Below are positions 1 through 6,013 of a stretch of DNA of 8,571 bases, in pieces. This stretch comes from Bacteroidota bacterium (lineage in GTDB: Bacteria > Zhuqueibacterota > JdFR-76 > DREG01), in NCBI GenBank assembly GCA_030624545.1, contig JAUXJX010000055.1:1-8571 (forward strand). The letters run 5' to 3'. The translations under genes were made by a program, and so were the position numbers. The notes beneath the pieces are model-generated. The model worked only from the letters and a program-made list of their open reading frames with translations, was not told the origin of the DNA and searched no databases. Numbering within the stretch: position 1 is the stretch's first letter; the number at the start of each line of letters is the position of its first letter.

Positions 1-2
1 AG

Positions 3-275
3 TGCTCGGCGGCCCATATGGAGGCAGCGGAACTCAAGCGAAAATTCGGGGATCGAATTACCTTCTGGGGTGGCGGTGTGGATACGCAAAAGACCCTGCC
101 CTTTGGCACCCCGGATGACGTGCGCCGTGAAGTGCGCGAGCGCATAAAGGTTTTCGGCCCTGGAGGAGGTTTTGTATTCAACACAATCCACAACGTTCAA
201 GCAAACGTACCGATTGAGAATGTGGTAGCGATGTATGAGACTTTAGCAGAGTACGGCCGCTGTCCACTTCAATAA
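3..275 (+). CDS. Uroporphyrinogen decarboxylase (URO-D) family protein, C-terminal fragment
   Basis: The reading frame is open at the left window edge (first whole codon at base 3) and ends at TAA 273-275, so only about 90 C-terminal residues are present. An internal ATG lies at 18, but the codons before it (C-S-A-A-H) fit the family, so the gene surely starts upstream. The stretch ITFWGGGVDTQ, followed by a segment PFGTPDDVRREV and then GGGFVFNTIHNVQANVP, is the characteristic C-terminal barrel end of URO-D-like proteins: a glycine-rich loop after a beta strand, a regular helix, and the final strand with N-x-x-H-N. True HemE makes coproporphyrinogen, but this branch (WGGG-x-DTQ) is the divergent group related to MtaA/corrinoid methyltransferases, usually of unknown substrate and common beside sugar-catabolism genes. 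Family call is firm; the reaction is not known. It is separated from the next gene by 239-281 bases and a promoter, so it belongs to another transcript. Confidence 0.85.
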   Translation, partial: CSAAHMEAAELKRKFGDRITFWGGGVDTQKTLPFGTPDDVRREVRERIKVFGPGGGFVFNTIHNVQANVPIENVVAMYETLAEYGRCPLQ

Positions 276-324
276 AGAGGGGAACTTACTCTTATCAATT
301 TTATTTAATCAAAATGATGATTGA

Positions 325-375
325 TGTCAAGGAATTTCTTAAGGTGGTAAATCTTTCAACAATCAATTCTTGACA
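325..375. repeat. Imperfect inverted repeat overlapping a -35 box
   Basis: TGTCAAGGAATT at 325-336 is matched by AATTCTTGACA at 365-375, which is its reverse complement apart from one extra G in the left arm. The arms are 28 bases apart. The right arm contains the whole TTGACA hexamer at 370-375, so a protein bound to both arms would cover the -35 region. This is seen directly; an operator role for the downstream secreted-protein gene is inference. AT-rich sequence gives such repeats by chance fairly often. Confidence 0.4.
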
Positions 376-398
376 ACATGAAAGTAAATCTCTATTTT
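370..398 (+). promoter_or_regulatory. Probable sigma70-type promoter for the secreted toroid protein gene
   Basis: A perfect TTGACA at 370-375 is followed after exactly 17 bases by TATTTT at 393-398 (four of six matches to TATAAT, with the first, second and last positions kept). Expected transcript start is near 405, giving a leader of 110-150 bases before the candidate start codons. The gap 276-556 is otherwise AT-rich, and I see no other gene in it. A short AAGAG/CTCTT hairpin at 275-293 just after the upstream stop, with a T-rich tail, could be a weak terminator for the URO-D-like gene. Confidence 0.6.
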
Positions 399-556
399 AT
401 GTAAAACCAAATGGTTAACATAGTTTCTGAATTATCGGAAAATGTTGAGGACAATGGATTATTCTAGGATTTCTGTGAAGAGAGTCTTTTGGTGGCTTTG
501 GCCCTATCGAAGAGTTGAAATCGATCATTCCCACAATAATTCGATATGATCGTTTC

Positions 557-2350
557 ATGCGTTATTCATTAATTCTATTAGTAATCATTATGGAAAGTAT
601 GTACCCCCTCACCGCGCTGCCGGGGGGAGATGCCTTCGCCCAAGAAGGCACAATTGCCGAACAATTTGAACAACGTTGTCAACAGCTTTTTGCCTATACA
701 GATACCACCAGAGAACAGAGCTATTTTGTCGCCGTGGCAAAACTGCTGCGTAAAACAGACATTGAGACCGGCATAAGAATGATCGAGGAGATGCTGGTTG
801 ATCCTTCGGCTTCAAGCCGCGGCATGTTTGTGATTTACGAGCTCATGGCGGCCTATTTATACGGTCGTGATGAATTGCCGGCTGAACTACGCGAGAGGAT
901 TTGGCAATCCTTTCGCACGCGTCCTTTGTACCGGGGCGACACTGAAAACCACTTGGTCATGTATTATACCGGCCTTTATCTTGCCGCACAGACCTGGAAA
1001 GGATATGGCGGGAAACATTGGTATACCGGCAAAAGCTCCGAAGAGAATTTCCGGGAGGCGGAAGGCTGGCTGAATCATTGGATCAAAACCACAACCACGA
1101 TTGGTCAGGGTGAATTCGATTCGCCAACTTATCACATCGTCTTTCTCGCACCCATGGTGGTGCTGTATCAATTTGCCGAAGATCCGGCCATGAAGCGAAA
1201 AGCTGAGATGATGATGCATTACCTTCTGGCAGATTTTGCAGTGGAACATCTCCAGGGAATGTATTGCGGCGCACATAGCCGTGACTATCCTTACGATGCC
1301 GTAGAGCCGAAGCGGGCTCCTATGACGGCATGGGCCTGGCTGTATTTTGGCCAGACGGCCCCTGTTATGCGGCCGGGAATCGTAGCCGCCGCCTTGAGCA
1401 GTTACCGAATGCCAGAAATCATCCATCATATTGCAACGGATCGCAGCCGGCCCTACGTTCACACCGAAACCAAACGGGTGCGCAACGTCATTCGTTTCAG
1501 CGATCAGCGCAATCCACTTGTTTACAAGTACACATACATGACCAAGAACTTTGCCCTGGGATCGATGCAGGGCGGCATCTTACAGCCGATCCAGGAGCAC
1601 ACCTGGGATGTAACGTTCGTAAGCGAGAAGCCGAACGCCACCCTATTCACCATCCACCCATTCATTTCTGGTCGCGAGTTGGGTATGTTTTTTCCGGAAG
1701 AAATGAAATTCACTGTTGACGAGGTCGCCCGCTTCCATACTTATTATGGCAAAGAAGATAAATGGGTCAGCAGTTCGCCCTATGAGCGGACTTTTCAGCA
1801 TAAGAACGCCTTAATTGTTTTGTACAACATTTCCAAAGGGACACGGTTTGAACACATAGACGGCTTTTTCCCGAAGGATTTGGATGAACGAGTCTATGAG
1901 CCCTTCAAGTCCGAATCCCCCTTGGAATCACGCTGGATCTTCTGTCGGGCTGGGAGCACCTATATCGCCTACTTTCCGCTAAAGCCCTATGACTGGATTG
2001 AAGAGGACGAATGTTGGCGGCTGCGAAGTCATGAGCTTAAGAACGGCTGCATAGTCGAAGTAGCCTCCGCCGATGAATACTCGTCATTTGAGGACTTTCA
2101 GAAAGCTATCCTGTCGAACAAACTGATCATCGTTGATTTTGATCAGAACCTGACAGTGGATTATATGACTTCGGCGGGAAATCAAATGCAGTTTGCTTAT
2201 GACGGGGAACGGCTGCTGAACGGCAGGCCGATTGATTTCGCATCGTATAAATTGTTCAACGGGCCCTTCCTAAATGCGGAAGTGGGTAGCCGGAAACTTG
2301 AGATGCGCTACAAGGAAATGAAATTGACCTTGAATTTCAATGAGCCGTAG
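557..2350 (+). CDS. Secreted protein of unknown family, apparent alpha-toroid plus beta-rich domain (lyase-like architecture)
   Basis: The frame is open from a TTG at 515, but ATG 557 gives a better signal peptide: M-R-Y-S, a hydrophobic LILLVII core, and an AFA|Q cleavage site 28 residues in. No clear ribosome binding site precedes either start. Counting from 515, residues 50-290 are helix-rich with conserved-looking motifs TENHLVMYYTGLYLAAQTW (143-161), GEFDSPTYH (199-207) and HSRDYP (254-259). This recalls the (alpha/alpha) toroid of polysaccharide lyases and related glycan enzymes, where Asn, His, Tyr and Arg line the cleft. Residues 320-610 alternate short strands and fit a beta-sandwich. 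Length (about 597 residues) suits a toroid-plus-sandwich lyase such as PL8 or heparinase-like enzymes, but I recognise no named family. It has its own promoter and is convergent with the minus-strand glycan operon. Role in extracellular glycan breakdown is inference. Confidence 0.8.
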   Translation: MRYSLILLVIIMESMYPLTALPGGDAFAQEGTIAEQFEQRCQQLFAYTDTTREQSYFVAVAKLLRKTDIETGIRMIEEMLVDPSASSRGMFVIYELMAAYLYGRDELPAELRERIWQSFRTRPLYRGDTENHLVMYYTGLYLAAQTWKGYGGKHWYTGKSSEENFREAEGWLNHWIKTTTTIGQGEFDSPTYHIVFLAPMVVLYQFAEDPAMKRKAEMMMHYLLADFAVEHLQGMYCGAHSRDYPYDAVEPKRAPMTAWAWLYFGQTAPVMRPGIVAAALSSYRMPEIIHHIATDRSRPYVHTETKRVRNVIRFSDQRNPLVYKYTYMTKNFALGSMQGGILQPIQEHTWDVTFVSEKPNATLFTIHPFISGRELGMFFPEEMKFTVDEVARFHTYYGKEDKWVSSSPYERTFQHKNALIVLYNISKGTRFEHIDGFFPKDLDERVYEPFKSESPLESRWIFCRAGSTYIAYFPLKPYDWIEEDECWRLRSHELKNGCIVEVASADEYSSFEDFQKAILSNKLIIVDFDQNLTVDYMTSAGNQMQFAYDGERLLNGRPIDFASYKLFNGPFLNAEVGSRKLEMRYKEMKLTLNFNEP

Positions 2351-2364
2351 AGAGTAGCCGGTTA

Positions 2365-2391
2365 GAATTTTGATGTGCAATAAGAAAATTC
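2365..2391. terminator. Weak AT-rich hairpin between convergent genes
   Basis: GAATTTT (2365-2371) and AAAATTC (2385-2391) form a perfect 7-bp inverted repeat with a 13-base loop, in the 52-base gap between two converging stop codons. The position suits a bidirectional terminator, and the arms themselves supply T-rich 3' ends on either strand. The stem has only two G:C pairs and a long loop, so it would be weak. Confidence 0.25.
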
Positions 2392-2402
2392 CCGTGCCAA
2401 TT

Positions 2403-4541
2403 TCACAGCACATCGCCCGTCTCGGCGTCGATGATTATCGTCTCGCCTTCCTTGCCAATAGTGACGCCAACCTCCTTGCCATTGTCCAGGCGGACGCTAC
2501 GCTGCCCTGCGATCTTGGTGTGTAAGACGACCAGTCCCCCTCCAGCATAGATGATATCACCACACTGGCTAGTGTAAAAGTGCACGCCGGCATCCTGCAG
2601 GATCGCGCGCCATACGGCCGGCGAATCGGTGGGCAGGGCCATGAACCATGACATGCTATCTCCCAGGCGCTTGCAAGCCAAAGCACAGGCCTCTTCCCCG
2701 GCATAGAAACCGAGCTGCCGGGCTTCGTCATCTGCAACGGCAAAAAGGGGGTCAAGAATCTTATCCCAGGATTTGTACTCCAGCGGCTCCTCGGCCAGAG
2801 CGGGAATGGTGACCTTCGCTTCACCGGGCAACTGATGCCGGACGAGGCGCTGAAATCCGGTCGTCTCTTCTACGAGTTCGCTGCCGAGTTTCCTGCCATC
2901 ACAGGATCCTGGCGCGTAGACCCAGATTACATGCCGGCCGTTCACTGCCACTTCCTCATGGATTCGCCGTCTCGTTGCATCGTCGATCACCAACGTGTTG
3001 GCCATGACGATTGCCTTATATCGGTCAAGATCGACCCGAAAAAGATCATCGAAGTGGATAATATCAAACGCCGAGGCGCTGCGGAACAGCCCCAGCGGCA
3101 TCCAGCCTTCGATAAAATGAGTAATGTCCTCCTGCAGTTGGCTGGCGAGATAGTAGTAGCAACGTGTGTCGTAGACCAGCAGAACATCTGCGAGATTCTC
3201 GTAATCCCGCTTTCCGTAACGCTTCAGCAGCTCGTGCACTCCACGAATCTCATTCAGGTAATCGGGATGGTCCCACCAGCCGTGCACCTGGCCTGCTTGC
3301 GAGATGAATCCCGATGGCCCGAAGTCGTAGAACCATAATCCCTGTCCGCCCTTGGTGTAGGTATAAAGCATGTTGCGGCGGATGTTAGCGAGATTGTTGT
3401 CGCCGTCGGCCAGATCAGGGCGTTTGTCCATCTCGTCCAGCCAGAGCTTACCGGCCAGTTGACATGGACTGATCAAGCTGCGGGAACGATAGGGCTCTCC
3501 GGTGGCATTGGCCTCGGGATCATAAACTGAAGGACCACTAAGGTAATCAACATACGGTGAAGCAAGCACGCGCGGCAGCTCAAGGTGTCCACCCGCCGCC
3601 TGCCGCCCGAACATGAAGAAAAAATAGCCGTAGAACGTGCCGGTTATAATTGGTCGGGGCCAGTTGTCCTTAACTACTTTGCTAAAACCGATAATACTGT
3701 CGGCCAAGACTTCGTGTTGGCAGCGGTAGTAATCGATCACGTTCTGCTCATGCGCCGGATCGCGGAACAGTCCTGAACTTGTGGTGTTCCGCTCCTCCCC
3801 GCCGGGGACCTCAGCATTCTCCAGGGTGACGGTCTCCCTTCCCCATTCCTGCCGCAAGGCTTCATCAGAGCCGTAGCGATCACGAAGCCATTTGCGGAAG
3901 CGTTTTGTCATGGCGTGCCCTGTGTCGGGATCATGGTCAATGAAACCCCAATAGTGCCACTCGCCATAGACACCGTTGGCGACCTGAATACCCACCAGTG
4001 CGTCGCCTTCGGCCGTCTGGGAGAATTGCCTACAAAACTCACCGACCACCCGCTCGCCCTCCCTCTGCCACACCTCTGATGCCAGGCTCACTCGCGTCGC
4101 CGGTCCGTTGTCTTCTTCGATCAGACGATTCAAGCCCCAGGGCAAATCCGGCTGAAGCGAGGTGTCGGCGTAGTAGGTCCATTCCTCCGGATGTAGCTGA
4201 ATCCACCATTTCGGCGACGAGACATGCAGGCGGAACACAACCGCCGCCTCGGGACAGTGTTCCAGTACGCCCTGGATTTGGCGTTGGGCGAGCCCAAGGT
4301 CCATGCGTCCATCTTCGGACCAGATGTGATCAAGGAAGATGTCGAGCTGTACCAGCCTGATGCCGTGCTCGTAAAACAGCCGGATGTTCCGCTGGGGCAC
4401 TTCCTCCCACGACCACCGCCCGCCTGGCACGTCGGTTAGTGAGTAGAAAATCGGGACCTGTGGCTGGCCGTTGATGAATAGGGTCGGCTTGCCGCCTCGC
4501 ATGGCGAGCTTCGCTTCGAGGGGATTTCGGAGATGGCTCAT
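2403..4541 (-). CDS. GH42-like (clan GH-A) glycoside hydrolase, cytoplasmic
   Basis: The 712-residue product looks like a GH42-type beta-galactosidase relative. Residues 15-430 have barrel features: FINGQPQVPIFYS at the start, GIRLVQLDIFLDHIW (60-74) and FRLHVSSPKWW (103-113). Then come GIQVANGVYGEWHYWGF (184-200), with E194 as candidate acid/base, and KLWLDEMD (365-372), with E370 as candidate nucleophile. The 176-residue gap between these glutamates matches GH42 spacing. Residues 450-650 (ADVLLVYD, FDIIHFDDLF, YKAIVMANTLVID, then a G-R-H-V-I-W-V strand) resemble the GH42 trimerisation domain, which has a glutamine-amidotransferase-like fold; a short beta domain ends the protein. Unlike most clan GH-A enzymes, Gly rather than Asn precedes the acid/base Glu. 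There is no signal peptide, so it probably acts on imported oligosaccharides. Start ATG 4541 has GGAGGA 12 bases upstream. It lies 18 bases after the oxidoreductase gene. Exact substrate is unknown. Confidence 0.85.
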   Translation of the reverse strand: MSHLRNPLEAKLAMRGGKPTLFINGQPQVPIFYSLTDVPGGRWSWEEVPQRNIRLFYEHGIRLVQLDIFLDHIWSEDGRMDLGLAQRQIQGVLEHCPEAAVVFRLHVSSPKWWIQLHPEEWTYYADTSLQPDLPWGLNRLIEEDNGPATRVSLASEVWQREGERVVGEFCRQFSQTAEGDALVGIQVANGVYGEWHYWGFIDHDPDTGHAMTKRFRKWLRDRYGSDEALRQEWGRETVTLENAEVPGGEERNTTSSGLFRDPAHEQNVIDYYRCQHEVLADSIIGFSKVVKDNWPRPIITGTFYGYFFFMFGRQAAGGHLELPRVLASPYVDYLSGPSVYDPEANATGEPYRSRSLISPCQLAGKLWLDEMDKRPDLADGDNNLANIRRNMLYTYTKGGQGLWFYDFGPSGFISQAGQVHGWWDHPDYLNEIRGVHELLKRYGKRDYENLADVLLVYDTRCYYYLASQLQEDITHFIEGWMPLGLFRSASAFDIIHFDDLFRVDLDRYKAIVMANTLVIDDATRRRIHEEVAVNGRHVIWVYAPGSCDGRKLGSELVEETTGFQRLVRHQLPGEAKVTIPALAEEPLEYKSWDKILDPLFAVADDEARQLGFYAGEEACALACKRLGDSMSWFMALPTDSPAVWRAILQDAGVHFYTSQCGDIIYAGGGLVVLHTKIAGQRSVRLDNGKEVGVTIGKEGETIIIDAETGDVL

Positions 4542-4553
4542 AAATAGTTGCGA

Positions 4554-4562
4554 TCCTCCCTA
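4554..4562 (-). promoter_or_regulatory. Ribosome binding site of the glycosidase gene, overlapping the upstream stop codon
   Basis: Read on the minus strand, TAGGGAGGA contains the TAG stop of the oxidoreductase gene and a strong AGGGAGGA Shine-Dalgarno sequence, 12 bases before the ATG at 4541. Ribosomes ending the first gene sit on the initiation site of the next, which favours coupled translation. The two genes are in the same frame. Confidence 0.65.
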
Positions 4563-5852
4563 TCTCGTATCGTTCCTCTCCGGAAAATGACAGTAATCCG
4601 TTGTCTTGAACGTCTTTGAAGTCGACCTCCTGGCCCAGGGGATTTCCAATTCACTTAGAAATTTACTTTGGGCGTATGCTCTCCGCAAGTACTCGTCCAT
4701 TTTTTCGACTATCCTAAAATCACCCTTTGTATCGGGTGGGAACATTTCCCAATCCTCCACTTCCGCAATATGTTTTTCCGGGATTTGCGTGATCTCAGGA
4801 CAGCTTTCGTGCATGGCGTTGATGGTCAGCGTATGGCTGCGGGCCAGCTCAGGCGTGCAGATTGGATCGGTGTTATTTTGAATGGCCTGGACAAAATCTC
4901 TGAATCCTTCAAAGCGCCATTTGTCATGAACAAGGTTATCGAGTTCTTCTGTGCTGTCGTCCCTATATTTGATGGATGTTTTGCCGTTATCAGTATGCCA
5001 CTCGACATTACCATTCTCGCATTCCAAGCGCATGAAAGGACCATTCTCATGCTCGTTACAATGAGTCAAGATAATATGTCCCGCTGTACCATCTTCTGTC
5101 TTGAATTGCATTTGGGTTGTGTCAGCACTTTCGATTTTATTTGCGCGATAAAGCTCCGAGCGAACCTCTATGGGAAATGCCGCGCCATTCGGATCTGTAG
5201 ACGACAGGTACAACATATTGAACAAATAATGCGCATGGGCATTGTTTGCCGGGCTGTCGAGTATCCAATCCGAATTCTTACGCAATCTTCCGGCCCAGTC
5301 ATTGCGGGCGTAATATTGCTGACTGCGAGGCCATCCGCACATCAGTGAAATCGACTTGATTTGTCCCAGTCTTCCCTCGCAAATGCGTGCTTTCAACTGC
5401 TGCATCGAATGGCTGTAAATATGCTGAAATCCTATCGCAATCTTCTTGTTTGTTTCTTTTTCAACGGCAATCAGCTTATCAACCTCTTGAACGGTAGCCG
5501 CAGCCGGTTTTTCACAATACACATGCAGGCCGGCGCGCATGGCGGCAATACTCATGGGAACATGAAGGTGAATGCCAATGGGGAGTGTCAGCACATCGAC
5601 TTCACCAAAGTCACTGCCCAGGAGTTCTTCCACACTTCCGAAAAGCGCGACACCTTTACTTTCCAATGAGTTGACCAAGTCCGGATATTTTTGTCGATCC
5701 TTATCCAGCGCCACGACGCCGCTCAGCCTTGCCAGTCCTTGATCGGCCAGCCAATCAATGGCTTCCATGTGAGCCACGGCGTATCCGCCGATCCCGGTTA
5801 CGACAAATCTTAGGCGTTCCACAGAATTTTCCATAGACATTTCTTTTTTCAC
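4560..5852 (-). CDS. Gfo/Idh/MocA family NAD(P)-dependent oxidoreductase
   Basis: The product of up to 430 residues has the two-domain Gfo/Idh/MocA plan. An N-terminal Rossmann fold runs from FVVTGIGGYAVAHM (16-29, dinucleotide loop G-x-G-G-Y-A) through the acidic strand end VVALDKD. The family signature C-E-K-P lies at 113-116 (K115 the usual catalytic lysine), and the C-terminal half (about 140-400) is the substrate-binding beta-sheet domain. These enzymes oxidise or reduce sugars, inositols and their derivatives, and some act in oxidation-elimination cleavage of glycosides. The usual D-x-G-x-H segment appears as DSPANNAHAHYLFN (199-212), with H206 or H208 as the likely active-site histidine, so it is a divergent member. 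No signal peptide or twin-arginine motif is seen, so it is probably cytoplasmic. GTG 5852 is the longest start (an in-frame TAA lies just upstream); ATG 5840 and ATG 5834 are equally possible and none has a strong ribosome binding site. It sits between the 44-residue ORF (26-base gap) and the glycosidase. Confidence 0.9.
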   Translation of the reverse strand: MKKEMSMENSVERLRFVVTGIGGYAVAHMEAIDWLADQGLARLSGVVALDKDRQKYPDLVNSLESKGVALFGSVEELLGSDFGEVDVLTLPIGIHLHVPMSIAAMRAGLHVYCEKPAAATVQEVDKLIAVEKETNKKIAIGFQHIYSHSMQQLKARICEGRLGQIKSISLMCGWPRSQQYYARNDWAGRLRKNSDWILDSPANNAHAHYLFNMLYLSSTDPNGAAFPIEVRSELYRANKIESADTTQMQFKTEDGTAGHIILTHCNEHENGPFMRLECENGNVEWHTDNGKTSIKYRDDSTEELDNLVHDKWRFEGFRDFVQAIQNNTDPICTPELARSHTLTINAMHESCPEITQIPEKHIAEVEDWEMFPPDTKGDFRIVEKMDEYLRRAYAQSKFLSELEIPWARRSTSKTFKTTDYCHFPERNDTR

Positions 5853-5878
5853 AGATTAGGTTCTTATTTAGAATAGGC

Positions 5879-6013
5879 TCATGGAACGCGTATCGATTTT
5901 TCGGGCTCCGCACGACCAAAGAAATGCTGATCGACGGTCGATGTCTCCGGATAAGAAAAAAACTCCTCAACGAGATCTTCGCCAATAAAATTGCAGACCG
6001 ATCGGGGGGTCAT
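5879..6013 (-). CDS. Small ORF, 44 residues, coupled to the lyase gene; function unknown
   Basis: ATG at 6013-6011 overlaps the TGA of the lyase gene as ATGA, the classic coupled junction, and a GGAG lies 11 bases upstream inside the last lyase codons. The frame runs 44 codons to TGA 5879-5881. The product begins M-T-P-R-S-V-C and continues with a sequence that looks coding: NFIGEDLVEEFFSYPETST then VDQHFFGRAEPEKSIRVP. It is acidic (eight Asp/Glu against four Lys/Arg), with no membrane segment or signal peptide. I recognise no family. It could be a genuine small cytoplasmic protein, or the surviving C-terminal end of a longer gene removed by deletion. The 44 codons fill most of the gap between the lyase and the oxidoreductase, leaving 26 bases. 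The coupling and balanced codon use favour real translation, but no homology search was possible. Confidence 0.55.
   Translation of the reverse strand: MTPRSVCNFIGEDLVEEFFSYPETSTVDQHFFGRAEPEKSIRVP
5930..5942. repeat. 13-base palindrome with odd centre
   Basis: ATCGAC and GTCGAT flank a single central G, giving perfect two-fold symmetry over 13 bases. It lies within the 44-residue ORF (codons for T-V-D), about 80 bases before the oxidoreductase start. It could be a regulator site or simply coding sequence. Confidence 0.3.

Noticed and set aside
314..373. A 19-codon ATG-to-TGA frame in the gap before the secreted-protein gene
   Set aside because: No ribosome binding site, and it sits upstream of the predicted transcript start, so it would not be on that mRNA.
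887..1462. A 191-codon open frame on the minus strand inside the secreted-protein gene
   Set aside because: It lies wholly antisense to a well-supported gene, its product is rich in Cys, His and Pro with no recognisable motif, and no ribosome binding site was seen.
4668..5348. A 226-codon open frame on the plus strand inside the oxidoreductase gene
   Set aside because: It is the antisense shadow of a clear Gfo/Idh gene; composition is Cys/Ile/Arg-rich without family motifs.
5755..5985. A 76-codon minus-strand frame spanning the oxidoreductase start
   Set aside because: It overlaps both the oxidoreductase and the coupled 44-residue ORF in another frame; the product is basic and repetitive, like a shadow. 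The coupled ORF has better start evidence.
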